Shown here in pieces: positions 16,697-26,466 of a stretch of DNA of 64,000 nucleotides. Below the pieces are notes generated by a model that did no database searches, was not told the DNA's origin, and was given only the letters and a program-made list of their open reading frames with translations. The DNA comes from Glaciecola sp. (GTDB lineage Bacteria; Pseudomonadota; Gammaproteobacteria; Enterobacterales; Alteromonadaceae). The stretch's first letter is position 1. The number at the start of each line of letters is the position of its first letter. A program made the translations under genes and the position numbers. Where the stretch lies: NCBI GenBank assembly GCA_018623155.1, contig JAAZVZ010000008.1, positions 45,851 to 109,850 of the forward strand. The letters are read 5' to 3'.

Positions 16697-19488
16697 TATG
16701 ACTCTACCTTTGGTCTTTCCGGCGTTGAGAGCTTACCCAAGTGCGCCAATATTAATAACGTTGAGCCCACTACGGTCAAATAAACGCCTAGGTCAAATAT
16801 CAGTGCACTTGCCAGTTCAATTTCCCCAATTACTGGGATGTCAAAATAGTCGAACCAAGTGGTCATAAATGGGTAACCAAAGCCCCAGCTTGCTATACCT
16901 GTAAAGGCAGCAATTAACACCCCAAAAGCAATGAAATTTTGGTAATCAACTTTGATTCTAGGTTTCACCCATTCGACGCCATGAGCTATGTATTGCTGAA
17001 TAATAGCAATCGATGTAATCAGACCGGCAATGAACCCACCACCGGGTAAATTATGACCGCGTAAGAATATGTAAAATGATACGAGCAGTGCCAGTGGCAA
17101 AAGACCCTGTGAAATCATTGATAGTATGACAGGATGACGGTCCGTTGACCAAGGGCGACCTCTCACATCAGTCGTTGGCATAGCAAGCTTGATGCGTGCC
17201 ATAAGTTTGAAAATACCTAAGGCAGCAATGCCAAGAACAAGAATTTCACCAAGTGTGTCTAAGCCTCGAAAATCAACCAAGATGACATTCACCGCATTGG
17301 TACCACCGCCACCGGTTTTACTATTCGCTAAGTAAAATTCTGAAATACTCGCCAATGGTTGTGTAATGAAAATATAGTTTATCGTCGCGACTAAACCACC
17401 AAGCGCGGCCGCGATCCCCAAATCTCTAACGACACGACTCGGTGCACTCTCAGATGGCGTTTTCTTAGGTAGGAAGAACAAAGCCAACATCAATAAAATG
17501 ACCGTAGCAACCTCAACGGATAATTGTGTAAGGGCTAGGTCTGGAGCGGAAAGGCGTGCAAATGAGACCGAAACAATAAGTCCAACAACCGATATTGCAA
17601 TAAGAGCCATTAATCGCTGACGATGAAAGACCACGGTTGCAATGGCTGCGAGACACATGATCACGGCTGCTGTTATTTCAATTCCTGAGATAGGTTGCAT
17701 TCTCTCAATAGAAAACGCATTTTGAAAACCAAATAATGGTTGTGCTATCAGAATGATAGTGAAGGTAAGTAAGGCTGCTACATAGCGCTGAAGCGAACCG
17801 GTATCGAACATGGCATATAAACGGCTAGCATTATTTACAATGCGTTGCACTGCCCCTTCAAAAATATGTTTCGCGTCCGTTTCCATAAATTGTGATTGGA
17901 ATCGATAAAGATGATTCCGATAAGCATATACAATTAAACCACCCACAATCGCTATTGCACTCATGAGTAATGGTAAGTTAAACCCATGCCAAATGGATAA
18001 ACTGTAATATGGCAGTTCCTCGACGCGCAAAACTGATAGCGCAGCAGTCGCTAGAAAGTCTCCCACCATAAACGCTGGAAAGATACCCACCGCAATACAT
18101 AACACAACCAAAATCTCAATAGGGACTTTCATAAACCTAGGCGGCTCATGCGGAGTTTTAGGTAAATCGATTGGATCTCCATTAAAAAATACATCATGAA
18201 TAAATCGCATCGAATAAGCTACGGAAAATATCCCTGCAAGAGTTGCAAGAACAGGAATCATCCAGGATAAAAAGCCGAACGCATGCTGATGCAACGTTTC
18301 TGCTAAAAACATTTCTTTGGATAAGAATCCGTTAAACAAAGGAACGCCTGCCATCGAAGCAGCCGCCACCATTGCCAATGTTGCGGTATACGGCATAAAA
18401 CGCCATAAACCATTGAGCTTGCGCATATCTCGAGTGCCAGATTCGTGATCAATAATACCTGCAGCCATAAACAGAGAGGCTTTGAACACTGCGTGATTCA
18501 TAATATGAAAAAGTGCCGCAACAGCAGCGAGTTTCGTGTCTAATCCAAGTAAAAGTGTGATCAAGCCCAAATGAGAAATAGTCGAGTACGCGAGCAACCC
18601 CTTTAAATCGTGCTTGAACAGGGCAACATAAGCACCAAGCAGCAAGGTAATCAGGCCTGCTGAGGTCACTATGAGGAACCACATATCCGTTCCAGCAAGT
18701 ACCGGATAGAAACGTGCCATCAAAAAAATACCGGCTTTTACCATCGTCGCGGAGTGTAAGTAAGCACTAACAGGTGTCGGTGCTGCCATGGCGTGAGGCA
18801 ACCAGAAATGAAATGGAAATTGTGCTGACTTGGTAAACGCGCCTAACAAAACCAGAATCAACATCACAGGATACAGATTGTGATGAGTCAGTAAGTCTCC
18901 ACTCGCTAAGATGACTGACAATTCATAACTGCCAACCACTTGCCCAATGAGAAGTAAACCTGCAAGTAATGCCAATCCTCCAGCGCCCGTGATGGTAAGT
19001 GCCATCCGAGCGCCCTTACGCGACTCAGATTTTTGCCCCCAATAACTAATCAACAAAAATGAACTAATACTTGTTACTTCCCACGCCATCCACATTTGTA
19101 AAACATTGTTAGATAGCACAATGGATAACATTGCGGTCATGAAAAGAATGAGATAGCTGTAGAAACGGCCGACCGCTTCTTTATCTGAGAGGTAATAACT
19201 CGCGTAGAGAATGATCAATAAGCCAATACCTAAAATCAATAGCGCAAACATCAACGCAAGACCGTCTAGGTGCATAGACAAGGTTAAGCCTACCAAAGGG
19301 ATCCACTCAATATACTCAACAATGCGTTCACCACTTGTCACATTATCGATTAATGAGCACACGTAGATGAAACCGATAGCTGGCGCAATCATTGTGCATA
19401 AAGTATTGATGGCTCGACCAAAGCGTTCGGTCAAAAGAGGGACTAATGCGCCGATCAATAGCAAAGCTACTACGGTGAACAAACTCAT
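16696..19488 (-). CDS. mrpA: Na+/H+ antiporter subunit A fused to subunit B
   Basis: This 930-residue protein joins an MrpA proton-translocating core (residues 1 to about 640, NuoL-like, with WLPHAMAAPTPVSAYLHSATMVKAG), an MbhD/E-like middle part and a C-terminal MrpB domain (about 790-930, with RGHNLPGGGFIAGL). No separate mrpB exists, so this is the group 2 (PhaAB-type) arrangement giving a six-gene operon. The complex exports Na+ in exchange for H+ and supports salt and alkali tolerance. It is the first gene of the operon. Confidence 0.95.
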   Translation of the reverse strand: MSLFTVVALLLIGALVPLLTERFGRAINTLCTMIAPAIGFIYVCSLIDNVTSGERIVEYIEWIPLVGLTLSMHLDGLALMFALLILGIGLLIILYASYYLSDKEAVGRFYSYLILFMTAMLSIVLSNNVLQMWMAWEVTSISSFLLISYWGQKSESRKGARMALTITGAGGLALLAGLLLIGQVVGSYELSVILASGDLLTHHNLYPVMLILVLLGAFTKSAQFPFHFWLPHAMAAPTPVSAYLHSATMVKAGIFLMARFYPVLAGTDMWFLIVTSAGLITLLLGAYVALFKHDLKGLLAYSTISHLGLITLLLGLDTKLAAVAALFHIMNHAVFKASLFMAAGIIDHESGTRDMRKLNGLWRFMPYTATLAMVAAASMAGVPLFNGFLSKEMFLAETLHQHAFGFLSWMIPVLATLAGIFSVAYSMRFIHDVFFNGDPIDLPKTPHEPPRFMKVPIEILVVLCIAVGIFPAFMVGDFLATAALSVLRVEELPYYSLSIWHGFNLPLLMSAIAIVGGLIVYAYRNHLYRFQSQFMETDAKHIFEGAVQRIVNNASRLYAMFDTGSLQRYVAALLTFTIILIAQPLFGFQNAFSIERMQPISGIEITAAVIMCLAAIATVVFHRQRLMALIAISVVGLIVSVSFARLSAPDLALTQLSVEVATVILLMLALFFLPKKTPSESAPSRVVRDLGIAAALGGLVATINYIFITQPLASISEFYLANSKTGGGGTNAVNVILVDFRGLDTLGEILVLGIAALGIFKLMARIKLAMPTTDVRGRPWSTDRHPVILSMISQGLLPLALLVSFYIFLRGHNLPGGGFIAGLITSIAIIQQYIAHGVEWVKPRIKVDYQNFIAFGVLIAAFTGIASWGFGYPFMTTWFDYFDIPVIGEIELASALIFDLGVYLTVVGSTLLILAHLGKLSTPERPKVES

Positions 19489-19721
19489 CTTGTATACTTA
19501 CTCCTTGTAAGAGGTATTTTTATAATTATCAATCGGTACTTATACGATAGTCTTATCTCATTAAGATTACCGATAATTAACAAAAAAGTGAAATTCTTTT
19601 TTACAAGAAAGGCCCCTGAGGAGAGGCTTTTGATAGTAAGGATTTATAATGAGTTTGCAAGGCGAAAGCACAATGAAAAGGCTCACTAAAAGGTATCACC
19701 TAAAGAATACGAACTTATTCT
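19489..19721. other. Intergenic region between nadA and the Mrp operon
   Basis: No convincing gene lies here. A short imperfect hairpin (AAAGCC with GGCCTTT on the reverse strand, near 19607-19631) may weakly terminate nadA transcription, but no U tract follows it. An AAGGAG sequence lies 12 nt before the mrpA ATG, a rather long spacing. I could not identify a convincing promoter by eye. Confidence 0.4.
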
Positions 19722-20762
19722 CTAGTTTTGCAAACTTGCAGCAAAATCTAACATACGATTAAGAGAACGCAATGCACCATGGCGTACTGACTCATCAACT
19801 TGAATATCATGGCCGGTAGTATCGGTCAAAGAGTCGTATATAGCCTCGAGCCCATTCATTGCCATCCAAGGACAGTGAGCACAACTTTTACACGTAGCGC
19901 CATTGCCAGCGGTAGGTGCTTCGATTAATGCTTTACCAGGGGCTTGCTGCTGCATTTTATAAAAAATGCCGCGGTCTGTTGCAACAATGAATTCCGGATT
20001 ATCCATGCTTTGCGCCGCTTTGATTAATTGCGATGTGGAACCCACCGCGTCAGCCATCGCAACCACACTCGCTGGAGACTCAGGATGGACTAACAGTGCT
20101 GCATTTGGATAAACATTTTGTAAGTCACGGATCCCTTGTGCCGAGAACTCATCGTGAACGATACACTCTCCCTGCCACATAAGCATTTCTGCGCCAGTTT
20201 GCTTTTGTATGTAACTTCCCAAATGTCTATCAGGCCCCCAGATAATCTTGTGACCTTCAGAGTCGAGATGCTCGACAATTTCTAAAGCGATGGATGATGT
20301 GACAATCCAGTCTGCACGGGCTTTTACCGCAGCAGAAGTATTCGCATAAACAACGACAGTATGATCTGGATGAGCATCACAAAACTCAGTAAATTCTTTT
20401 TCTGGACACCCCAAATCTAAAGAACATGTAGCCTCTAAAGTTGGCATTAGAACGGTTTTTTCTGGACTGAGGATCTTAGCAGTTTCCCCCATAAACCGAA
20501 CGCCCGCTACAATAAGTGTTTGTTCTTGAGCGTCACGGCCAAAACGTGCCATCTCTAAAGAATCAGCAACATAGCCTCCAGTTTCTTCAGCTAAAGCTTG
20601 AATCTCAGGGTCAGTATAATAGTGTGCAACAATGACAGCATTACGCTCTTGCAGAAGGCGCTTAATTTCGTTTCTTAAAAATGTTGCACGGTCAGATGAG
20701 AGCGGTTTAGGCTTCTCTGGAAACGGGTATTCAATTGGGGCAACTCGTAATGCTTCAGTCAT
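19722..20762 (-). CDS. nadA: Quinolinate synthase A
   Basis: NadA condenses iminoaspartate with dihydroxyacetone phosphate to quinolinate, a step in NAD synthesis. The 346-residue protein has the conserved N-terminal [15 protein letters not shown] segment and three spaced cysteines for the [4Fe-4S] cluster, including the C-terminal [13 protein letters not shown] motif. A consensus -10 (TATAAT, reverse strand, 20792-20797) lies about 30 nt before the ATG with only a poor -35. Its place next to tRNA-Lys and the tol-pal-cpoB genes is conserved in many gammaproteobacteria. Confidence 0.97.
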   Translation of the reverse strand: MTEALRVAPIEYPFPEKPKPLSSDRATFLRNEIKRLLQERNAVIVAHYYTDPEIQALAEETGGYVADSLEMARFGRDAQEQTLIVAGVRFMGETAKILSPEKTVLMPTLEATCSLDLGCPEKEFTEFCDAHPDHTVVVYANTSAAVKARADWIVTSSIALEIVEHLDSEGHKIIWGPDRHLGSYIQKQTGAEMLMWQGECIVHDEFSAQGIRDLQNVYPNAALLVHPESPASVVAMADAVGSTSQLIKAAQSMDNPEFIVATDRGIFYKMQQQAPGKALIEAPTAGNGATCKSCAHCPWMAMNGLEAIYDSLTDTTGHDIQVDESVRHGALRSLNRMLDFAASLQN

Positions 20763-20860
20763 AACGTTTATTCGTTAATTTCAATGCACATATTATAAAT
20801 GTCTACCAACACAAAAACCAGTGTGAATGGCCTGACTCAGACCAATAGAGTGCGATTGAA

Positions 20861-20892
20861 TAGTTTTGCATAGATGGAGTCGTGCTAGATTG
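20861..20892 (-). repeat. Degenerate partial copy of the tRNA-Lys 3' end
   Basis: The segment TTTTGCATAGATGG-AGTCGTGCTAGATTGG repeats, with small changes, the stretch that starts at 20891 and runs into the 3' end of the first tRNA-Lys gene. It appears to be a decayed remnant of another tRNA-Lys 3' end or a slippage duplication, and is too short to be functional. Confidence 0.55.
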
Positions 20893-20904
20893 GTTTTGCA
20901 TAGA

Positions 20905-20980
20905 TGGTGGGTCGTGCTGGATTCGAACCAGCGACCAATTGATTAAAAGTCAACTGCTCTACCAGCTGAGCTAACGACCC
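20905..20980 (-). tRNA. tRNA-Lys (UUU), copy 2
   Basis: This 76-nt gene folds as a cloverleaf: acceptor GGGTCGT/ACGACCC with discriminator A and encoded CCA, D arm with AGCTCAGCTGG, anticodon loop CTTTTAA giving anticodon UUU, and T arm GCTGGTTCGAATCCAGC. It is identical to the copy 24 nt upstream in transcription order, and the pair are probably processed from one precursor. Confidence 0.97.
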
Positions 20981-21004
20981 ACAATGAGAATGCTATAAGA
21001 AGAA

Positions 21005-21080
21005 TGGTGGGTCGTGCTGGATTCGAACCAGCGACCAATTGATTAAAAGTCAACTGCTCTACCAGCTGAGCTAACGACCC
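21005..21080 (-). tRNA. tRNA-Lys (UUU), copy 1
   Basis: Same 76-nt sequence as its neighbour, with anticodon UUU and encoded CCA. It is the promoter-proximal copy, between cpoB and nadA, where tRNA-Lys genes also lie in enterobacteria. Confidence 0.97.
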
Positions 21081-21121
21081 AATCTTCATGTGTTGCCTAA
21101 CTGTCTAAGCAACGGGCGCAT

Positions 21122-21149
21122 ATAATACTTAATCTGTGGAATTGTGCAA
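21122..21149 (-). promoter_or_regulatory. Predicted stable-RNA promoter of the tRNA-Lys pair
   Basis: On the reverse strand TTGCAC (21144-21149) and TATTAT (21122-21127) are 16 nt apart, followed by a GC-rich discriminator (GCGCCCG). A GC-rich discriminator is typical of stringently controlled rRNA and tRNA promoters. It lies about 40 nt upstream of the first tRNA. Confidence 0.6.
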
Positions 21150-21225
21150 TAAAAAATTGAAGTTAAATGATAAAAATAAAGAGTATGAGTGGTTTTCAAA
21201 CAAAACCACTCATAACTGACTAATT

Positions 21226-22017
21226 TTACAACAAGTTGAGTTGTTCCTGTGACATCTTAGCAAAGGTCGTGTCAGGAAACGATTGGATGACTTGATTAAG
21301 ATATGAGCGAGCTTGTGATAAATTCCCCAAGTTTTTCTCGATAATTCCTAATTTCATTGTGGCATCAGGTACTTTATTCGATTCTGGATACATCCCAATC
21401 AAGGTACCAAAGTGCAATTTTGCCTTCTGCCAGCCTTTTTCATTGTAAAAAATCTGACCCAACCAATAATGTGCATTCGGTTTAAAGCGCGAATTTGGAT
21501 ACTCTTTAGCAAATGCCTCAAGCGCAGGAATGGCAGCCGCAGTATCGCGCTGTTGCAGAATTAGACTTACCGCAGCCCGGTATGCACCTTCTTCACCTTC
21601 CTCATCGACAGATGAAACAATCGATTCAGGTTCAGAACTAGCCTGAGCAACGGGTACAGATGAGTTCGTAGCAGGTTCTTCCACAGGCATATCATCGGCT
21701 GTTTTTGTCAATGCTTGTGCTTGCCCATCAAAAGCAAGAAGTAACTCACGTTGCCGTTGCAAAATCTTTTCTATCTGAAAGTTTTGCTCCTCGATCTTGC
21801 CGCGAATTTGACTCAATTCATCTTGTAATTCGTTGATTTGTTCTTGAACACGTTGTTGGCTGCGCGTTCGAGAGTTAACCACACGCTCAAGGTTGGCCAA
21901 CTTTTGCACCAATTCTTGATTATTGAGATCAACAACGGGCGCTTGAGCTTGAACGGGAAAGCCGTTTACAAACATCAAAGCGCCGACCATGGCACATAAA
22001 CCACGATATTTTTTCAT
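21226..22017 (-). CDS. cpoB: Cell division coordinator CpoB (YbgF)
   Basis: The 263-residue periplasmic protein begins with a Sec signal peptide ending near AQA, then a coiled coil (about 35-100) used for trimerisation, a low-complexity linker, and a C-terminal TPR domain (about 145-263). In E. coli CpoB links peptidoglycan synthesis by PBP1B with Tol-Pal outer-membrane constriction. It follows pal by about 30 nt, the standard order. Confidence 0.93.
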   Translation of the reverse strand: MKKYRGLCAMVGALMFVNGFPVQAQAPVVDLNNQELVQKLANLERVVNSRTRSQQRVQEQINELQDELSQIRGKIEEQNFQIEKILQRQRELLLAFDGQAQALTKTADDMPVEEPATNSSVPVAQASSEPESIVSSVDEEGEEGAYRAAVSLILQQRDTAAAIPALEAFAKEYPNSRFKPNAHYWLGQIFYNEKGWQKAKLHFGTLIGMYPESNKVPDATMKLGIIEKNLGNLSQARSYLNQVIQSFPDTTFAKMSQEQLNLL

Positions 22018-22045
22018 TGTAGGTTACCTATTAAATGGAGGTAGC

Positions 22046-22609
22046 TTAGTACACCACCACTGCGCGACGGTTTTGCGCAAAGGCATACTCTGATGCGCCG
22101 GTAACAGCTGGTTTTTCTTCACCAAAAGACACAACTGAAATTTGTGATGCACTCACACCTGCGTTGAGTAAGTAAGTCTCCACTGCTTGTGCACGACGCT
22201 CACCTAATGCAATGTTGTATTCAGGTGTGCCTCGGCTATCAGTATGTCCTTGAATAACAACTGATTGACCTGGGTTTTTAACTAAAAACGCAGCATGCTT
22301 ATCTAATGTCGCATAAAATTCCGCACGAATGGTTGAACGGTCAAAGTCAAAATAGACTGTTTGTTCAGCTTGCAACGCTTCGCGTTCTTGTTTAACAATT
22401 TCTTCTGCGCGTTGTAAACGAGCAGCTGCTTCCGCTTTAACACGCTGAGCATTTGCCTCTTCAGCAGCTTTTTGAGCCGCGGCTTGCTCTGCAGCAATGC
22501 GGTTGCGCTCAGCTGCGATTTCCTCTTCCGATGGACCTGATGTACAAGCCATCAATGTCATAACAGGTACAGCAATTAAAACTGAACGAAGTGTGTTTGA
22601 AAATTTCAT
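22046..22609 (-). CDS. pal: Peptidoglycan-associated lipoprotein Pal
   Basis: The 187-residue precursor has a lipoprotein signal with lipobox LMAC (Cys22), an Ala/Glu/Arg-rich helical linker and a C-terminal OmpA-like domain that binds meso-DAP peptidoglycan. The domain carries QGHTDSRGTPEYNIALGERR. The ATG at 22609 follows an AAGGAAA site; the frame is open 18 codons further but that would precede the signal peptide with a non-signal leader. Pal anchors the outer membrane to the wall and binds TolB. Confidence 0.96.
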   Translation of the reverse strand: MKFSNTLRSVLIAVPVMTLMACTSGPSEEEIAAERNRIAAEQAAAQKAAEEANAQRVKAEAAARLQRAEEIVKQEREALQAEQTVYFDFDRSTIRAEFYATLDKHAAFLVKNPGQSVVIQGHTDSRGTPEYNIALGERRAQAVETYLLNAGVSASQISVVSFGEEKPAVTGASEYAFAQNRRAVVVY

Positions 22610-22641
22610 AAAGTTTCCTTTTTTAAATATTTGATTCTCTA

Positions 22642-24000
22642 TTACATTAAAAATGGTGACCAACTTGGGGCTTTGATTTGTCCCTCAATCGCTGGCAGTC
22701 TCGCCTTAAAACGACCATCAAGTGATACCAAAGAAAGGATTTGTTGCCCTTCGTGTAGCGCACTATATATGATCATACTACCATTGGGCGCTAAACTGGG
22801 TGATTCATCAAGATACGTAGTCGTTAACACCTGCAACGCACCGTCCTGCAAATTCTGTCTAGCAATATGGTAATTCCCCTGGGTTCGATTCACTAATACA
22901 AGCTCTCTACCATCAGGTGAAATAGTACCACCTAAATTCATCTCTCCTTCAAAGGTTAAGCGTTTTACGCGCTTATTTGACAAATTTACTCTATAAATCT
23001 GAGGTTTACCACCCCTTTCGGAACTAAATATTAATGATTCACCATCTGGTGACCATGCTGGTTCAGTATCTATTGCGCGGTGTCGTGTTACTCGAGTCAG
23101 TTTTCTACTGGCTATTTCCATCACATATATTTCCGGATTACCATCTTTAGACAACACCATTGCGAGCTTTTTACCGTCCGGAGAAAAGCGCGGTGCACCG
23201 TTAATACCTGGAAAATCAGTCAATTGAACGCGCTGCGTTGTATAAATATCTTGAATAAAAATCTGCGAGCGACCGTTTTCAAAACTAACATAAGCAAGCT
23301 TTTCTCCATCTGGCGACCAAGAAGGAGACATCAATGGTTCATCTGATGACAATAAACGAAACGCATTTTCACCATCGTAATCCGATACTACAAGCTGATA
23401 AGGACGTGGATCAGTTTCACGATCCTTGACGACAACATAAGCAATACGGGTTAAAAAGGCACCTTTTTGTCCAGTCAGTTTTTCATAAATCACATCTGCG
23501 ATACGATGCGCAAATTGACGGAATTCTGAACCTGACACCGTCAACGAGCGCGCGGCAATGACATGAGTTCGGCTTTGTACCAGTTGACCATCACGCAGTG
23601 ATTGAGCATCTAAAGTAGCTTGCGACCCACGTAAAGTATCAATCAGTTCATAATCAATGCGATAGCGTTGATTACCCACTTCGGTAACGGAACCCACTAC
23701 GATCGTGTTAATACCTTTATCAACCCATGTATCGTAGTCCACTTCGCTATCGGTATTTGGAAACTGTGGCATTTGCGCCATACTGACTGGATTGAATTTA
23801 CCCGAGCGACGCAAGTCGGCAACCACAACATCCGTGATTTCTCCGGGAAAGAAACCTTCGCCATCAAATTTGAACGGCACAACTGCGATTGGCGTCGCGT
23901 TATCAACACCTTCTGTAATAATAATATTCAGTTGGGCATGCGACGGGGAAGAAAATACAACCATTACTAGGCACAAAAAAGATAGCCAAAATCTGTTCAT
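22642..24000 (-). CDS. tolB: Tol-Pal system translocation protein TolB
   Basis: The 452-residue periplasmic protein has a signal peptide ending SHAQ, an N-terminal alpha/beta domain (to about 170), then a six-bladed beta-propeller shown by repeated SPDG motifs ([40 protein letters not shown]). TolB binds Pal and is released by energised TolA during outer-membrane constriction. Its start touches the tolA stop. Confidence 0.97.
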   Translation of the reverse strand: MNRFWLSFLCLVMVVFSSPSHAQLNIIITEGVDNATPIAVVPFKFDGEGFFPGEITDVVVADLRRSGKFNPVSMAQMPQFPNTDSEVDYDTWVDKGINTIVVGSVTEVGNQRYRIDYELIDTLRGSQATLDAQSLRDGQLVQSRTHVIAARSLTVSGSEFRQFAHRIADVIYEKLTGQKGAFLTRIAYVVVKDRETDPRPYQLVVSDYDGENAFRLLSSDEPLMSPSWSPDGEKLAYVSFENGRSQIFIQDIYTTQRVQLTDFPGINGAPRFSPDGKKLAMVLSKDGNPEIYVMEIASRKLTRVTRHRAIDTEPAWSPDGESLIFSSERGGKPQIYRVNLSNKRVKRLTFEGEMNLGGTISPDGRELVLVNRTQGNYHIARQNLQDGALQVLTTTYLDESPSLAPNGSMIIYSALHEGQQILSLVSLDGRFKARLPAIEGQIKAPSWSPFLM

Positions 24001-24800
24001 TACTGCTCTACCGTTAAATTAATATTTTTTAATTCTGCAAACACTACTGGGTCACGTGACACCGGTAAATTACTTGGTTTATATACAGCGGTTATCGCTG
24101 CTCGACACAATGCATCATCTCCGGATAATACATCGACTTTTAACACAACACCACCAATGCCCAAGCGAATATTTAAACGACAACTTTTGCCACGAAAAGC
24201 ATCATTCGTGATTAAATTACGTTGAATGGTCGCTTTTATTAACGCAGCATAACGTTGCTTCTCGGTTAATACTTTTTGCTGTTCTGCTTTTCGCAGTTCA
24301 GCTTGCTCAGCGGCTAAAGCCTCTCGCAATGCTTCATCCGCTTTGGCTTGCTCTGCTTTGCGTTTAGCTTCTGCTTTTGCTAGGGCTTCTTGTTCTTTTT
24401 CCTTTTGCAAACGCTCCAGTTCCTTGCGATGCTCCTCCTCACGCTTGCGTTTAGCCGCCTCTACAGCCTTCCGCTCTAGTTCACGTTGCTCCGCTTTGCG
24501 TTTCGCTTCCGCTGCTTTTTTTTTCTTTTCTGCCACTCGACGAGCTTCCTGGGCTTGTTCCTTGCGCTTTTGTTCAAGACGTTTTTGCCTTTGCTGCTCA
24601 TCATACTGGGCTTGTGTTACGTCTGGCGAGACAAAACTCGCGTTGATAACAACAGGTTGAGCTTCCATAGGGATTTCGAGAGGCTCATTATCAATACTAA
24701 AGCCAACACTGACGACGAGTAACACCAGCAAAAAAAGATGGAAGAGTACTGAGACCCCCCAATCTGAATACAACCATGTTTGCCACTTGTTCGTTTGCAT
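24000..24800 (-). CDS. tolA: Tol-Pal system protein TolA
   Basis: TolA has one N-terminal membrane helix (about 13-33), a long Ala/Glu/Lys/Arg helical domain (about 60-190) and a C-terminal globular domain with two cysteines (in KSCRL and DALCRAA) as in TolA domain III. At 266 residues it is short compared with E. coli (421), because of a shorter helical domain. It spans the periplasm to transmit proton-motive force from TolQR to TolB-Pal. Its codons abut tolR and tolB. Confidence 0.94.
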   Translation of the reverse strand: MQTNKWQTWLYSDWGVSVLFHLFLLVLLVVSVGFSIDNEPLEIPMEAQPVVINASFVSPDVTQAQYDEQQRQKRLEQKRKEQAQEARRVAEKKKKAAEAKRKAEQRELERKAVEAAKRKREEEHRKELERLQKEKEQEALAKAEAKRKAEQAKADEALREALAAEQAELRKAEQQKVLTEKQRYAALIKATIQRNLITNDAFRGKSCRLNIRLGIGGVVLKVDVLSGDDALCRAAITAVYKPSNLPVSRDPVVFAELKNINLTVEQ

Positions 24801-25228
24801 CAGTTGGTTTTTGGCTCCGTCATTAACCCGACAGAGGGCACGCCAGCATTTTGTAAAACGACCATCAATTCAACTATTTTTTCATATTGGACTTCACCGT
24901 CTGCCTTAATATAAACAGGCCTTAATGGGTTATTTTGAAGTTCAAACTGCACAAGTGTTTGCATGTCTGGGCGCGTTATAGGACTTTTGGGGTCATCTCC
25001 TACGTTCAAATAATACAATCCCTGGGCATCCATTGTGGCAATTAGAGGGTCAGCCTCCGAAACTTCAACAATTTTGGCATCCGCATCAGGTAAGTCGACA
25101 TCAACACCTTGGGTAACTAGTGGCGCAGTCACCATAAAAATAATCAATAATACCAACATGACATCGATATAGGGCACGACATTCATTTCTGCTACTGGCT
25201 TACGCCGTTTGCGAACGTACACGGTCAT
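24800..25228 (-). CDS. tolR: Tol-Pal system proton channel subunit TolR
   Basis: The 142-residue ExbD/TolR protein has a short cytoplasmic N-terminus, one membrane helix containing the proton-path aspartate ([20 protein letters not shown]) and a periplasmic domain. With TolQ it forms the motor that energises TolA. It overlaps tolQ by four bases. Confidence 0.97.
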   Translation of the reverse strand: MTVYVRKRRKPVAEMNVVPYIDVMLVLLIIFMVTAPLVTQGVDVDLPDADAKIVEVSEADPLIATMDAQGLYYLNVGDDPKSPITRPDMQTLVQFELQNNPLRPVYIKADGEVQYEKIVELMVVLQNAGVPSVGLMTEPKTN

Positions 25229-25896
25229 TTATTAATCGCCTGACGTTGTAAAATTGACGCAAATTCTTCCATAAAGTTGATATAACCATTTTCGAGCTTT
25301 TCGACTTGATTGCTAAATCGGTTAAAGGCAATTACCGCTGGTATTGCTGCAAATAACCCAATAGCTGTTGCGATTAGAGCCTCGGCGATACCTGGAGCAA
25401 CCATTGCTAACGTGGCCTGCTTAACTTGACCAAGTGCAATAAAAGAATTCATGATGCCCCAAACTGTACCAAACAAGCCAATGTAAGGGCTAGTTGAGCC
25501 AACAGTGGCCAAAAAAGACAAACGCGCTTCCAAGTGATTCACTTCACGCGATAATGCGATGCGCATCGCACGACTTGAACCATCTAAAACCAACTCTGCG
25601 TCGTCAGTGGATTTGCGCAAACGGACAAACTCTCTGAATCCTGCAACAAATATGGAGTTTGGGCCAAACACAGAGTCTTGCTCAGACAACTCACGATATA
25701 AGCCATTAAGATCGGTACCCGACCAAAACTTGTCCTCAAAATACTCAAGTTCTCTTTGTGCACGTGACAGAATGCGCGAACGTTGAAAAATAAATGCCCA
25801 TGAAGTGATTGAAATCACTATTAATAGAATCATCACTAGCTTAACAACAAGACTTGCTTGCATAAATAAGCTAATAAAAGACATGTCATGTACCAC
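25225..25896 (-). CDS. tolQ: Tol-Pal system proton channel subunit TolQ
   Basis: This 223-residue MotA/TolQ/ExbB protein has three membrane helices (about 16-36, 130-155 and 165-190) and conserved [20 protein letters not shown] and [21 protein letters not shown] keep the GTG start at 25896, since AAGGA lies 8 nt ahead of it, although it overlaps ybgC by 11 nt; an ATG four codons in (25884) is a reasonable alternative. Confidence 0.95.
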   Translation of the reverse strand: MVHDMSFISLFMQASLVVKLVMILLIVISITSWAFIFQRSRILSRAQRELEYFEDKFWSGTDLNGLYRELSEQDSVFGPNSIFVAGFREFVRLRKSTDDAELVLDGSSRAMRIALSREVNHLEARLSFLATVGSTSPYIGLFGTVWGIMNSFIALGQVKQATLAMVAPGIAEALIATAIGLFAAIPAVIAFNRFSNQVEKLENGYINFMEEFASILQRQAINK

Positions 25897-26296
25897 TGCT
25901 AAGTTCCTTACTGAGTTCTGCTGGGATAGCGCGAGGTTTCATAGTGCCTAAGTCTACACATGCGACTTTAACAATGGCTGAAACCAACGTTTTGTTATTG
26001 TGTGTAATCGTTTGAGTAAAGACCATAGATGCCCGTTTGAGTTCAGTCAAGGCCGTTTGAACGGTTATTATTTGCTCAAACCTTGCTGGAGCAATGTTAT
26101 CCATCTCAACTCGACGAACTACAAACGCAATGTTTTGTTCAAGTAAATCTGCTTGAGATGCACCAATTGTACGTACCCACTCACTGCGACCTCGTTCAAA
26201 AAATTTTAGATAATTGGCATAATACACAACCCCACCGGCGTCGGTATCCTCATAATAAACACGAATATCGAGTTTATTAACGCTCTGTTTACACAT
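25886..26296 (-). CDS. ybgC: Tol-Pal associated acyl-CoA thioesterase YbgC
   Basis: The 136-residue hot-dog fold thioesterase has the 4-hydroxybenzoyl-CoA thioesterase signature [20 protein letters not shown] with the catalytic Asp, then FFERGRSEW. YbgC hydrolyses acyl-CoA and/or acyl-ACP and is the first gene of the tol-pal operon in many gammaproteobacteria. It is opposite in strand to the putative small RNA just upstream. Confidence 0.95.
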   Translation of the reverse strand: MCKQSVNKLDIRVYYEDTDAGGVVYYANYLKFFERGRSEWVRTIGASQADLLEQNIAFVVRRVEMDNIAPARFEQIITVQTALTELKRASMVFTQTITHNNKTLVSAIVKVACVDLGTMKPRAIPAELSKELSSGT

Positions 26297-26331
26297 TAGT
26301 TTTTCTAATCCAAATTACGAATTTATCTCAA

Positions 26332-26359
26332 TTGTACAAAAACGAACCTCAACTATAAT
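26332..26359 (+). promoter_or_regulatory. Predicted promoter of intergenic RNA
   Basis: TTGTAC (26332-26337) and a perfect TATAAT (26354-26359), 16 nt apart, point away from ybgC on the forward strand. No forward-strand protein gene follows before the intrinsic terminator about 80 nt downstream. Confidence 0.6.
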
Positions 26360-26366
26360 ACGCCTC

Positions 26367-26465
26367 ATCAATTGAGAGTTTGTTCATATTGATTACTGAC
26401 TAAGTCAGGTTGTTTTTTCCTTTAACACTTGTTGTTTTTGCCCACCCTTGCGGTGGGCTTTTTTT
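26367..26465 (+). ncRNA. Candidate small regulatory RNA between ybgC and ruvB
   Basis: A transcript of about 99 nt is predicted from the promoter to a strong intrinsic terminator. It holds no ATG-started frame. It has a small internal hairpin (CTGAC-TAA-GTCAG, 26396-26408) and an extended U-rich single-stranded part (near 26410-26440) before the terminator, a layout seen in Hfq-binding small RNAs. Both flanking genes are on the opposite strand, so neither can use this terminator. I recognise no known RNA family; expression and targets are unknown. Confidence 0.55.
26440..26465 (+). terminator. Strong intrinsic terminator, forward strand
   Basis: GCCCACC (26440-26446), loop CTTGC, GGTGGGC (26452-26458), followed by seven T. 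On the reverse strand the stem is followed by CAAAAACAACAAG, so it does not serve ruvB. Confidence 0.85.
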
Positions 26466-26466
26466 A

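Noticed and set aside
24343..24660. Cys/Ser/Phe-rich frame antisense to tolA
   Set aside because: It is the mirror of the Ala/Lys/Glu-rich repeats of TolA and not a plausible protein.
26440..26465. Terminator of ruvB
   Set aside because: On the ruvB strand the stem is followed by A-rich sequence, not T; the T run is on the opposite strand.
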